19,588 nt of DNA from JBOFFC01 sp051648405 (GCA_051648405.1 JBOFFC010000074.1:1-19588), one strand, 5' to 3'; shown: positions 1 to 6,805, numbered from the stretch's first letter. The notes: generated by a model not told the origin, from the sequence alone. Made by a program: numbers and translations.

Positions 1-44
1 GATCCGCCCCGTCCCCCACTCCCGACCTCGACGATCGACTGCCC

Positions 45-1556
45 GTGGCGCCCCTGGATCGATTCCGACTCCGTACGCTGCGGTGCGCCACAGTCGGCTG
101 GCTCGCGGCCTTCGCCCTCGACGCGTTGGCGTTCGTCCCGTCGGCCGCCACCCCCGAGGCCTCGCGCTGGGCCACCACGTCGCTCGGCTCGACAGGCACG
201 CCAGGGAGGCCCGTGCGCCTTACCTGGAGCATCGCCCCCGACGGGACCCAAACGGTGAACCCGTCGGCGGGGAACACGTTCACCGGAAGCAACCTGGTGG
301 CGAGCCTCGACGCGACCTTCGGCGCTGGGCCGGGGGGGAGCAACTACACCCTGCGGCCGTGGTTCACGCACCTGAACCAATCGTTCGAGCGCTGGGAGGC
401 CCTCGCCGGCGTGACCTACACCTACGAGCCGGCCGACGACGGCGCCCGACACTCCACGCAACCCGGCGTGGCGGGCCTGCGCGGCGACGTCCGCGTGGCG
501 GGCATCGCGATCGACGGCGCCGCGGGGACGCTCGCCTACAACTACTTCCCCCCCGACGGGGGGGACATGGCGTTCGACACGGGGGACCTGGGGACCTTCG
601 CCGACCCGTCGAACAACTACCGCGCGTTCCGCAACGTCACGATGCACGAGGCGGGGCACGGGCTGGGGATCGAACACACGTCGTCGTCCGACGCCGCGTT
701 CCTGATGGAGCCGGCGATCGACCTGACGTTCGACGGCCCGCAGCACGACGACCTACGCGGCGTCCACTGGCTATGCGGCGACGTGCTGGAGAAGTCGAAC
801 GGCGGGCTGGGGAACGAGAGTGCGTCGCTCGCCACGGCGCTCGGCCCCCTCAGCCTTGGCGCGACGTTGTCGATCGGCGCCGGGGGCGCGGGGACGGTCG
901 TCGGCCCCGCCGAGACGGACTTCGTCAGCATCGCGAACGCGTCGGACGCGGACTTCTTCTCGTTCACGGTGGACGGCCCGCGGCGTATCAGCGCCACCAT
1001 GACGCCGCGCGGGGCCACGTTCCAACAGACGACCACCACGTTCAACACCACGACGACCAGCAACCTGGGCCTGGCGCTGCTGGGGCCCGGCGGCTCGACG
1101 CTGCTCGCCGACGCGTCGGCGGCGCCCGCCGGGCAGGCCGAGTCGATTGCAAACGTCGATCTCCCTTCGGCCGGCACCTACTTCCTACGCGTGAGCGGCG
1201 TCGGGACGGTCACGCAGTTCTACTCGCTCGCCCTGTCGGCCGTCGGCATGGCCCTCCCCGGCGACTACAACGGCGACGGCCTGGTGAACGCGGCCGACTA
1301 CAGCCGCTGGCGCGACACGCTCGGGGCGACGGTCTCGCCGTTCACCGCCGCCGACGGCGACGGCGACGGGTCGGTCGGTCAGTCGGACTACGCCGTGTGG
1401 GTCGCGAACTACGGCCGCTCGAGCGCGACGGCGATCCCCGAACCGCTGTCGATGGCGCTCGCGGCCTTGAGTATGATCTTCGTGGCGCCCTTGGGCCGGC
1501 GCCGCCGAATCGTACCGCGCCACCTCCCTTCGCCATGGCAACCCTTCACGAGCTAG
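45..1556 (+). CDS. Secreted matrixin-type zinc metalloprotease with PPC-like, dockerin-like and PEP-CTERM regions (may begin upstream of the window)
   Basis: A predicted secreted, zinc-dependent endopeptidase. The metzincin motif HEAGHGLGIEH lies at residues 201-211, giving three zinc-ligand histidines and the catalytic Glu202, with a plausible Met-turn at Met221. Upstream, residues about 60-130 look like a matrixin N-terminal half. Residues about 265-400 resemble a pre-peptidase C-terminal (PPC) beta domain. Residues about 406-455 hold two EF-hand-like loops (DYNGDG and DGDGDG) typical of dockerin-like segments in planctomycete exported proteins. The end (463-488) is IPEP, a hydrophobic stretch and RRRR, a PEP-CTERM sorting signal read by exosortase. 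A hydrophobic N-terminal stretch (about 15-35) could be a signal peptide. The GTG at 45 is uncertain: the frame stays open to the left edge. The substrate is unknown. Confidence 0.85.
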   Translation: MAPLDRFRLRTLRCATVGWLAAFALDALAFVPSAATPEASRWATTSLGSTGTPGRPVRLTWSIAPDGTQTVNPSAGNTFTGSNLVASLDATFGAGPGGSNYTLRPWFTHLNQSFERWEALAGVTYTYEPADDGARHSTQPGVAGLRGDVRVAGIAIDGAAGTLAYNYFPPDGGDMAFDTGDLGTFADPSNNYRAFRNVTMHEAGHGLGIEHTSSSDAAFLMEPAIDLTFDGPQHDDLRGVHWLCGDVLEKSNGGLGNESASLATALGPLSLGATLSIGAGGAGTVVGPAETDFVSIANASDADFFSFTVDGPRRISATMTPRGATFQQTTTTFNTTTTSNLGLALLGPGGSTLLADASAAPAGQAESIANVDLPSAGTYFLRVSGVGTVTQFYSLALSAVGMALPGDYNGDGLVNAADYSRWRDTLGATVSPFTAADGDGDGSVGQSDYAVWVANYGRSSATAIPEPLSMALAALSMIFVAPLGRRRRIVPRHLPSPWQPFTS

Positions 1557-2227
1557 GTAACCGCCTGTTGATCCGCGGAGTTGGCGGCGACAGCCGACCG
1601 GTCGTCTACGACGTCGATCGCGTCTGCCCCGCGCTGCGAACGATCGAGTCGGGGTTCGCGACCATCCGCGAAGAGTTGACGGGGATCCTGCCGAGTCGCG
1701 CGGCGATCCCGCGGTACCACGAGGTCGATCGGGGGCGCTCGCACCTGTCGAGCGACGCCGACGGCGACGCCAGTTGGCGCGTCTTCATGCTCTACGCGAT
1801 GGGGGCCAAGCCCGCCGAGAACCGCGCTCGGTGCCCGCAGACCGCTGCGCTCGTGGACTCGGTCCCCGGGTTGTTCCAGGCGTTCTTCTCGATCCTCGAA
1901 CCACGCAAGTCGATCCCCGCGCACCACAGCCCCTACGCCGGCTACCTGCGTTACCACCTGCCGCTGATCGTGCCGACCGACAACCCGCCGCGGATGCGGG
2001 TGAAGGACCATTGGCACACGTGGCGCGAGGGCGAGGGGCTGTTGTTCTGCGACTACTGGGAGCACGAGGTCGAGAACCACAGCGACCACCTCCGCGTGGT
2101 GCTGATCATCGACATCTTCCGGCCGATGCCGCCGCTGCGGCACTGGATCAACCGGCTCGTGACGCGCACCTACCTGCGCCGCGCGTACGGCAAGCGCGTG
2201 GCCACGGGTCAGCAGCCGGACCTCTGA
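1535..2227 (+). CDS. Aspartyl/asparaginyl beta-hydroxylase-family 2-oxoglutarate dioxygenase (LpxO-like)
   Basis: A 230-residue protein of the aspartyl/asparaginyl beta-hydroxylase family (PF05118), Fe(II)/2-oxoglutarate dioxygenases that hydroxylate peptide Asp/Asn or, in LpxO, lipid A acyl chains. Recognisable family blocks are IPRYHEVD, WRVFMLYAMG, the ILEP-x-KSIPAHH region, YLRYHLPL and YWEHEVEN followed by RVVLIIDIFRPMP. Candidate iron-ligand and cofactor-pocket residues are His130/131, His141 and His177, with Arg in the final block for the 2-oxoglutarate carboxylate. The family would usually show FDDSWEHEV; here it is FCDYWEHEV. The ATG at 1535 starts the conserved region at the expected distance and overlaps the metalloprotease end by 22 bp in another frame. 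No Shine-Dalgarno is visible, so translation may depend on the upstream gene. The substrate, lipid or peptide, is not readable from sequence. Confidence 0.85.
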   Translation: MATLHELGNRLLIRGVGGDSRPVVYDVDRVCPALRTIESGFATIREELTGILPSRAAIPRYHEVDRGRSHLSSDADGDASWRVFMLYAMGAKPAENRARCPQTAALVDSVPGLFQAFFSILEPRKSIPAHHSPYAGYLRYHLPLIVPTDNPPRMRVKDHWHTWREGEGLLFCDYWEHEVENHSDHLRVVLIIDIFRPMPPLRHWINRLVTRTYLRRAYGKRVATGQQPDL

Positions 2228-2256
2228 ACGTCGCCCAGAGCGGCGTGTCGCTACTA

Positions 2257-2284
2257 CCCCCCTCCCCCTTCAGAGGGAGGGGGA
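2257..2284. repeat. C-rich intergenic palindrome, copy 1
   Basis: A C-rich run followed by TTCA and a G-rich run; ccccctccc (2258-2266) pairs with gggaggggg (2275-2283). It sits 30 bp after the beta-hydroxylase stop and resembles the palindromes at 3553-3606 and 15088-15112. It could form a hairpin, but no T-tract follows, so a terminator role is doubtful. The remainder of the 2228-2551 gap shows no gene. Confidence 0.6.
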
Positions 2285-2371
2285 TGTTCTGCAAGGGCGC
2301 GAAGATAGGTGGGTTTGCTGCCAAACCGCGTGAGCGAGGGGACTTAGGTCGAGCCACGCCGTCGATCCGCT

Positions 2372-2416
2372 TTGTCTCTGTGCGCCGTTCTCATTGCGTC
2401 TTCGCGCCTTTGCGAG
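2372..2416. repeat. Low-complexity 'gcgtct..tgcg' intergenic phrase, copy 1
   Basis: This stretch reads as a degenerate run of CTCTGTGCG / GCGTCTTCGCGCCTTTGCGAG. A closely similar run lies directly upstream of the alkyltransferase at 3666-3696. Such TCTCTGCGTCTTTGCG phrases are familiar as dispersed intergenic repeats in some bacterial genomes. There is no coding potential and no visible role. Confidence 0.35.
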
Positions 2417-2551
2417 CGCCCCGCCGATGGTCGGGGGTCGGACCGCGCCGCACGCCGGGCTACGATGGCGGGCGAGGGAACGCCGCACGCCCGCTCAACC
2501 GAGCGACCGTGCGGCTGTCTTCCCGATCCACTAACCCCGAGGGTTGTCGTG

Positions 2552-3526
2552 ATGCAGGTTCAGCAACATTCGTTCTCTCGCTCGCGAGGTTTCACCCTCG
2601 TCGAGCTCCTGGTGGTCATCGCCATCGTTGGGATCTTGGTCGCGCTGCTGTTGCCGGCCGTGCAGGCCGCTCGCGAAGCGTCGCGGCGGACGCAGTGCAC
2701 CAGTCAGCTCAAGCAGGTCGGGCTCGCAGTGCAGATGCACCACGACCAGAAGGGCGCCTTCCCCCCCGGCCGCACCGGCACGCAGCAGTTCGACGTGTCG
2801 TGGGCGTTCAATCTGTTGCCTTACGTCGAAGAGACGGCGATCCACACGTCGCACGTCCCCACGCAGCGCGTCGATGACGCCGTCAACGCCCAGGCGATGC
2901 GCACGCCGGTGTCAACGTTCGTCTGCCCGAGCCGACGCGCGCCGGCCGCCGACCGCAACTTCGACGACGACGACGCCACGCCCCTCCCCGCAGCCCGCGC
3001 CGTTGCCGCCGGGGGCGACTACGCCGCCAACGCGGGACGCGGCGTGGGCGTCGGTTTCGCGGGCCCCGATCGCCGCATGTTGCGGCAGGTGAACCCGGCC
3101 GAGGTCGGCCCGATGTTCACCTACTCGAAGGTCTCCGCGCGGCGCGTGGTCGATGGCCTATCGAAGACCCTCGCGGCCGGCGAGAAGAACCTCAGCGACC
3201 CGCCGATCGAGACCCCCGAAGAGATGCGGCACTACCAGCAAGGGGACACCGCCTACTTCGCCGGCGATAACCCGACGAGCGTCCTGCGGGCGAGCACGCC
3301 GGGACTGCGTCCTGACAGCGACCCGGCCGGCAATGCGAGCGCCACGCCCGACGGCGAGGGGGCCGCTCCGACCGGGGACCCGCGCGAGGCGTTCGGCGGC
3401 CCCCACCCGGGGGTGACGCTGTTCGCGGTGCTCGACGGCCACGTCGAGGCGCTACCGAACGACACCCCGGTCGAGACGCTCCACCGGCTCTCCGCGATCG
3501 GCGACGGCGAGACCGTCGAGAGGTGA
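2552..3526 (+). CDS. DUF1559 protein with type IV pilin-like N-terminus and H-X9-DG C-terminus
   Basis: A 324-residue member of the large planctomycete DUF1559 family. The N-terminus has a prepilin signal, GFTLVE (Gly13 before the cleavage site, Glu18 as the +5 glutamate), and a hydrophobic helix through about residue 36 ending in LLPAVQAAREA. The C-terminus has the family's H-X9-DG motif: His285, nine residues, then Asp295-Gly296. The fold should be pseudopilin-like and surface or periplasmic after prepilin peptidase cleavage; the function of the family is unknown, and genomes carry many paralogues. The ATG at 2552 is preceded by GAGGG at 2539-2543 with 8-nt spacing, which decides this start over more upstream options. 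A GTG immediately before the ATG is an alternative. Confidence 0.93.
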   Translation: MQVQQHSFSRSRGFTLVELLVVIAIVGILVALLLPAVQAAREASRRTQCTSQLKQVGLAVQMHHDQKGAFPPGRTGTQQFDVSWAFNLLPYVEETAIHTSHVPTQRVDDAVNAQAMRTPVSTFVCPSRRAPAADRNFDDDDATPLPAARAVAAGGDYAANAGRGVGVGFAGPDRRMLRQVNPAEVGPMFTYSKVSARRVVDGLSKTLAAGEKNLSDPPIETPEEMRHYQQGDTAYFAGDNPTSVLRASTPGLRPDSDPAGNASATPDGEGAAPTGDPREAFGGPHPGVTLFAVLDGHVEALPNDTPVETLHRLSAIGDGETVER

Positions 3527-3552
3527 GAGAATAGAGGCGAGAGGCGAGGGTT

Positions 3553-3606
3553 CCCCCCTCCCCCTTCAGGGGGAGCCCATTTCCCCGGAAACCGGGGGGG
3601 AGGGGG
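3553..3606. repeat. C-rich intergenic double palindrome, copy 2
   Basis: Two nested hairpins lie 27 bp after the DUF1559 stop: ctccccc-TTCA-gggggag (3558-3575) and ccccgg-aaa-ccgggg (3583-3597), inside a larger C-rich to G-rich symmetry. It shares the CTCCCCCTTCAG core with the copy at 2257-2284 and is followed by a similar G-rich tail. It could end DUF1559 transcription but has no T-tract. Confidence 0.6.
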
Positions 3607-3665
3607 CGAAGTGGGTACAAGGCTCCTCGTCCGCAATTCGCCAGTCGACTCGCTACAACCCCCTC

Positions 3666-3696
3666 CGTCCTCCGCGTCTCTGCGTCTGTGCGAGCA
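3666..3696. repeat. Low-complexity 'gcgtct..tgcg' intergenic phrase, copy 2
   Basis: The run CCGCGTCTCTGCGTCTGTGCGAG matches the style of the stretch at 2372-2416. It ends 7 bp before the preferred start of the alkyltransferase gene. Because it looks like repeat DNA, it argues against the alternative GTG start at 3688, which lies inside it. Confidence 0.4.
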
Positions 3697-3702
3697 ACCG
3701 CC

Positions 3703-4215
3703 GTGACCCGCTACGCCGTCCGCTTCGACTCCCCCGTTGGCGAGCTGGTCGCCCAGGCGACCGACGAGGGGCTTGAGCTGATCGAGTTCGCCGACTCGAA
3801 GCTCGCGGCGCAGCGCGTCACCGGCGTCGAACCCCCACCAGGCGCCGAGCCCGCCGCAATCACCCAGGTCCGCGACGAGTTGCGCCGCTACTTCGGCGGC
3901 GAACTGCGCGAGTTCCGCACGCCGCTGGCCGCCCCCGGGACCGCGTTCCAGCACGCCGTGTGGGCCGAGCTGCGGCGGATCCCGTACGGCGAGACTCGCA
4001 GCTACGCCGAGGTCGCGCGGCGCATCGGCCGGCCGACCGCTGTGCGGGCCGTCGCGCGAGCGAACGCCACGAACCCGATATCGATCCTGGTCCCCTGCCA
4101 CCGCGTGATCGGCAAGGACGGCACGCTCACCGGCTACGGCGGCGGGCTCGAGCGCAAGCGCTGGTTGTTGGAGCTGGAGGGGGCGACGGCGGGGCTGTTC
4201 AAGCTCGCGACGTGA
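3703..4215 (+). CDS. ogt: Methylated-DNA--[protein]-cysteine S-methyltransferase
   Basis: A suicide DNA-repair protein that moves the alkyl group from O6-alkylguanine (and less well O4-alkylthymine) onto its own cysteine. The acceptor is Cys132 in ILVPCHRVIG, the family signature. The N-terminal ribonuclease-H-like domain (about 1-75, with the SPVGELV block) is followed by the DNA-binding domain (FQHAVWAELRRIPYGETRSYAEVARRIG blocks and the RAVARANATNPI region with the Arg finger). The length of 170 residues is normal for an Ogt-type enzyme without an Ada regulatory domain. I chose the GTG at 3703, because the GTG at 3688 lies in repeat-like sequence and would add only five residues. It seems to stand alone, between repeats. 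Confidence 0.93.
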   Translation: MTRYAVRFDSPVGELVAQATDEGLELIEFADSKLAAQRVTGVEPPPGAEPAAITQVRDELRRYFGGELREFRTPLAAPGTAFQHAVWAELRRIPYGETRSYAEVARRIGRPTAVRAVARANATNPISILVPCHRVIGKDGTLTGYGGGLERKRWLLELEGATAGLFKLAT

Positions 4216-4254
4216 GCTCCGGCGATCCTTGCGAACCACGTTCCTCCCGTCGTC

Positions 4255-4337
4255 AGGCGAGCCGGCGGAGGGCTTCCGTTGAGACCGACTCGTCCTCTTC
4301 GGTCACGACTCCGACGGCTGGCGCCGCCGGCTCGCCT
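4255..4337. repeat. Widely spaced 14-bp perfect inverted repeat
   Basis: aggcgagccggcgg (4255-4268) is the exact reverse complement of ccgccggctcgcct (4324-4337), with a 55-nt interval. It begins 39 bp after the alkyltransferase stop and ends 22 bp before the promoter of the next gene. It may terminate transcription from upstream, or mark a small mobile or repeat unit. No coding sequence lies inside. Confidence 0.6.
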
Positions 4338-4358
4338 CGTCCGCTTGGACAAATATAC

Positions 4359-4386
4359 TTGACACCCACAGAGGATGGTTTATCAT
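4359..4386 (+). promoter_or_regulatory. Sigma-70-type promoter for the membrane protein/XRE pair
   Basis: TTGACA (4359-4364), a 16-nt spacer, then TATCAT (4381-4386): a perfect -35 and a near-consensus -10, in an AT-rich stretch (about 4345-4400) that stands out from the GC-rich surroundings. It lies 47 bp upstream of the ATG at 4434. Autoregulation by the XRE protein encoded downstream is plausible, but I see no clear operator palindrome. Confidence 0.7.
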
Positions 4387-4433
4387 ACATTACGTTACGA
4401 CGACACCACCTCCTTAACGGAGCCTTCTCGACG

Positions 4434-4625
4434 ATGAACGCCATGCAAAGACTAGCTTGGACGGAACTGCTGATCTCGGTCGGCACCTTAGGACTTGCCG
4501 CCGGCCTCTACCCGTGGCTCGGCTTTGGGGCGCGCGGCGCCTTTGCCCTTCTCGGCTTGATGGCTCTTCCCGCGGTGTACACTTCGTTGCGCGGACATCG
4601 TTGGCTCGTCGATGAACGTGATTAA
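4434..4625 (+). CDS. 5' half of a split small membrane-protein gene (DUF2178-like)
   Basis: 63 codons with two predicted membrane helices (about residues 8-27 and 34-52), ending in VDERD and then TAA. In the small membrane proteins that commonly accompany short XRE regulators (DUF2178-like), a D-E-R-D segment separates the first helix pair from the second and is followed by a charged helix start such as (x)xIxxxA. Here the frame beyond the TAA continues as AIERNAQHQG and then a further helix pair, in the same frame, up to 4850. I therefore read 4434-4850 as one 138-residue gene with one nonsense codon (4623-4625), not two genes. GGAG at 4419-4422 is a weak ribosome site. The family name is from memory of the pattern. 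Confidence 0.6.
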   Translation: MNAMQRLAWTELLISVGTLGLAAGLYPWLGFGARGAFALLGLMALPAVYTSLRGHRWLVDERD

Positions 4626-4655
4626 GCGATTGAACGGAACGCCCAACACCAAGGA

Positions 4656-4850
4656 GTGTCCGCGGCTTGGATGCTTACGTTCGTGGCGCTGATCGCCGCA
4701 GTGATGTGGAACAGCTCTCGTGGCGTCCACTCTGTGTCGCTGGTGTTCCTCAACTGGCTGATCTGGGTCCAGTTCGCCGTTTGCTACGGCGTCAAAGGCT
4801 TTGTCGGGATCCTGGGATACGGAAGGGTCGCCGATGCCGCGAAAGACTGA
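4656..4850 (+). CDS. 3' half of the split small membrane-protein gene
   Basis: 64 codons from a GTG, with two predicted helices (about 4-18 and 27-46). It lies in the same frame as the preceding 63-codon half, separated only by TAA and ten sense codons that continue the expected family sequence. AAGGAG (4651-4656) touches the GTG, too close for normal initiation there; an ATG at 4671 is 14 nt further on and would keep both helices. So this half may be silent, may be made by reinitiation, or may be joined by stop readthrough. It overlaps the XRE gene by 17 bp. Confidence 0.5.
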   Translation: MSAAWMLTFVALIAAVMWNSSRGVHSVSLVFLNWLIWVQFAVCYGVKGFVGILGYGRVADAAKD

Positions 4851-5055
4851 ACCGAGCATGGCGAACCGCGTTCGAGAACTCCGCTCCAAGGCCGGCGCGA
4901 TGACCCAGCAGGACTTGGCAGACGCGGTCCAAGTGACGCGCCAGACAATCGTCGCCCTCGAAGCGGGCGCCTACACACCGTCGCTCGCCCTGGCGCTTCG
5001 AGTCGCCAGTGTTTTCAAGAAGCGAGTCGAAGACGTGTTCTGGCTGGAGACATGA
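4834..5055 (+). CDS. Small XRE-family helix-turn-helix regulator
   Basis: A 73-residue DNA-binding protein made of one HTH domain (residues about 10-65), with the helix-turn-helix around 23-45 (TQQDLADAVQVTRQTIVALE) and the family end AFxxxVEDVF. It closely resembles the short stand-alone XRE regulators usually paired with a small membrane protein of unknown function. The start at 4834 has GGAAGG at 4821-4826 with 7-nt spacing; an ATG at 4858 would be the shorter alternative and gives a more typical family N-terminus. It overlaps the upstream membrane-protein frame by 17 bp, which suggests coupled translation. It appears intact, although its partner is split. Confidence 0.85.
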   Translation: MPRKTEPSMANRVRELRSKAGAMTQQDLADAVQVTRQTIVALEAGAYTPSLALALRVASVFKKRVEDVFWLET

Positions 5056-5056
5056 C

Positions 5057-5090
5057 CGCCATGCTCACGCTGACTCGCGTGAGCATGGCG
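5057..5090 (+). terminator. 14-bp perfect hairpin after the XRE gene
   Basis: Arms 5057-5070 (cgccatgctcacgc) and 5077-5090 are perfectly complementary around a 6-nt loop TGACTC. The hairpin starts one base after the XRE stop codon and lies between two converging reading frames (XRE and the GH127 remnant, whose ancestral end is at 5098). No T-tract follows on either side, so it may act as a 3' stabiliser or a weak bidirectional terminator; it could also be an operator. Confidence 0.6.
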
Positions 5091-5097
5091 CCCAGAT

Positions 5098-5891
5098 CTA
5101 CTGGTTCCCGACCGTTCGCGTCGCCACGCCGTGCAGGCCCCCCGCGATCGCACCGTCGTGCGCCTGGAACCTGACGACGACGCGCTACTTTCCCTTCGTC
5201 CAGTCTAGCGGGATCGCGGAGACGGCCTCGTAGAACTCGGGGCCGCGCGAGTTATCGAGCGAACGCGTCTCCAGCCGCTGATCGTCGATCAGCACGTCGA
5301 ACACCCGGTTGCCGCTCTCGTCCCCCCAGTAGACGCGCGCCAGCTCGTTCGGGCCGTTGGATCGACCCGCAGCTCGTAGGAGAACCAGCCCCCGTCGCGG
5401 GCGTGACGCCAGCGGCGGCCGGCGCCGTAGCCCGACTCGATCCGCTCGCCCCGCAGGACGTGATCGACCTCCGATTGCTGCTCGCCGCGGTAGACGTTGT
5501 CGATCGTCCGTGCGGCGAGCTTCGGCGCCACGCGACGCTCCTCGGCGACCGACGACTCCTTCGCCCGCCAGTCGGCTTTGTCGAGCACGTCGAAGTAGAC
5601 CGTGTAGCGGCGGTTGTGCAGCGCGAAAAACGGGGGGGGCTCGAAGTCCGCCGGCCGGCCGACCCCCTGCCTGCGGAACCGCCAGGCGGAGCGGTCCACC
5701 GGCGTCAGCCACTCCGCGACCGGCCGGCCTCCCGGCACGAGCAGCGGCACGGAGAGCGGGTCTTTCCGGCGAGGGTCCCCCACCGGACCCAGGTCGGCCG
5801 CCAACACCGTCGGGCCGTTCATCAGCGCGACTCGCTTCGGGTTGTCGGGCATCGACTCGCCGCGGAGCGTGAACGGGAACCGCCACGCTTC
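5098..5891 (-). pseudogene. GH127 (DUF1680) glycosidase remnant, 3' end only
   Basis: Only the C-terminal part (about 265 residues) of a family 127 beta-L-arabinofuranosidase-like protein remains; full proteins are about 600-800 residues. Recognisable blocks are FPFTLRGESMPDNPKRVALM, then GPTVLAADLGP, then DHVLRGERIESG, GRRWRHARDGGWFSYELRVDP, VYWGDESGNRVFDVLIDD and SLDNSRGPEFYEAV. There are three lesions. The 5' part, with the catalytic region, is missing and homology stops near 5890, where a MITE-like repeat end begins. The frame shifts by one near 5350-5365, between YELRVDP and NELARVYWG. After DWTKGK, the TAG at 5185-5187 interrupts the frame, which then continues as RVVVRFQAHDGAIAGG to a TAG at 5098. 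No active-site residues remain, so it should be nonfunctional. Confidence 0.85.
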
Positions 5892-5945
5892 CGACGTCGC
5901 CCCCGAGCGACAAAGCAGCCTGTCGAAAAATCTACGAGCTGCTAG
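5892..5945. mobile_element. Truncated end of a MITE-like repeat (copy C)
   Basis: Aligns without gaps to 19449-19502, with 43 of 54 positions identical by my count, including cgacgtcgcc and gcagcctgtcga. It carries only the right-hand end of the 156-bp element seen at 19346-19501. Its outer TA (5943-5944) forms part of the stop codon of the anti-sigma gene, and its inner edge is where GH127 homology ends. It is therefore likely the scar of an insertion or deletion that fused two formerly separate loci. Confidence 0.65.
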
Positions 5946-6178
5946 TCCTGCACCTCGCGCAGCGCCGTCAGCAGCGCCGCGTACTCGTCGCGGCAGCACG
6001 CGCACTGCTCGAGGTGCGCCTGGACCGCCGCCAGCGCCGCGGGGACCCCCGTGCCGTCGAGCTCGGCTTGCGCGAACTGGTCCAGCAGCGCGAAGCAATC
6101 GTCGCACCCCAAGGTGTCCTGATTGACACCCGCGGTGTTGGCCAGCAGATCGACGAGCTGGTCGATTGTCAGTTGCAT
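5942..6178 (-). CDS. Small zinc-finger anti-sigma factor (zf-HC2)
   Basis: A 78-residue protein with the anti-sigma zinc motif H55-x3-C59-x2-C62 and an additional C25-x2-C28 pair. It should bind and hold the ECF sigma factor encoded just upstream. It lacks a membrane segment, so it is either a cytoplasmic redox or metal-sensing type or a shortened protein. Its stop codon lies inside the MITE-like repeat end at 5892-5945, so the original C-terminus may be lost. It starts 11 bp after the sigma gene stop, with AAGG upstream, in one transcription unit with it. Regulation is probably by release of the sigma factor. Confidence 0.82.
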   Translation of the reverse strand: MQLTIDQLVDLLANTAGVNQDTLGCDDCFALLDQFAQAELDGTGVPAALAAVQAHLEQCACCRDEYAALLTALREVQD

Positions 6179-6189
6179 CGTCGCGGACC

Positions 6190-6792
6190 TTAGGCGAGCG
6201 CCATCGAAACGTCTTCGGCCGAAACGCCGGCCTTGGCGAAGCCCTCTTTAAGCCGGGCCCGGGCGTCGTGGATCAACTTGTACACCGCGTTGCGGTTCGT
6301 CCCGGTCTGCTCGGCGATCCCATCACTAGAGTAACCCGAGAGCATCGCCCGCGTAGCGATCCGCTGCTTTTCGGTGAGCTCCGTGTCGATCAGCCGCTGG
6401 AGCAGTTCGAGCAACTCGCGCCGTTCCTCGGCGACCGACGCGCCGGCGCCGCTGTCGATCGCCATCTCGATCCGGCCCCCGTCGGCGTCGCTGAACGCCT
6501 CCAGCGACAGGTCACGGTGGTGCTTGCGGCGCACCGAGCTGATCCCGATTCGCGTGGCGATGGTCATCGCCCAGGTCAGGAACCGACTCCGCCCCTCGAA
6601 CTTGTCGAGCGACGCGAGGATCTTGAGCAGCGCCTCTTGGACGACGTCCTCGACGGCGATCGGTTGGCCGTAGCGGTGGTCGAGCGAACGTGTCAGGCCG
6701 CGGAGCAGCGTGGCGCGGAGCTCGGCGATCGCCCCCTCGCGATCGGGGCCGTCGCCTCGGAGCCGCGCTAGCAATGGTTCGTCTTCGTGCAT
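6190..6792 (-). CDS. ECF-type RNA polymerase sigma factor
   Basis: A 200-residue sigma-70-family protein. Region 2 spans about residues 25-95 (DVVQEALLKILASLDKFEG, then the RFLTWAMTIATR helix for -10 recognition), and region 4 spans about 139-185 with a helix-turn-helix around 156-178 (SSDGIAEQTGTNRNAVYKLI). A linker of about 35 residues separates them, and region 3 is absent, as in ECF factors. The next gene is its likely anti-sigma factor, 11 bp downstream. Three 11-bp tandem repeats lie 14 bp upstream of the ATG and may belong to its promoter or leader. Target genes are unknown; the divergent four-gene enzyme cluster is one candidate, without sequence proof. Confidence 0.93.
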   Translation of the reverse strand: MHEDEPLLARLRGDGPDREGAIAELRATLLRGLTRSLDHRYGQPIAVEDVVQEALLKILASLDKFEGRSRFLTWAMTIATRIGISSVRRKHHRDLSLEAFSDADGGRIEMAIDSGAGASVAEERRELLELLQRLIDTELTEKQRIATRAMLSGYSSDGIAEQTGTNRNAVYKLIHDARARLKEGFAKAGVSAEDVSMALA

Positions 6793-6805
6793 CGCGACGA
6801 TCTGG

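Noticed and set aside
83..1534. Long + strand open frame running through the metalloprotease in a second frame into the hydroxylase
   Set aside because: Its upstream part is Arg/Gly/Pro-rich and low in complexity, as expected from an out-of-phase GC-rich gene; only the part from 1535 shows real family sequence.
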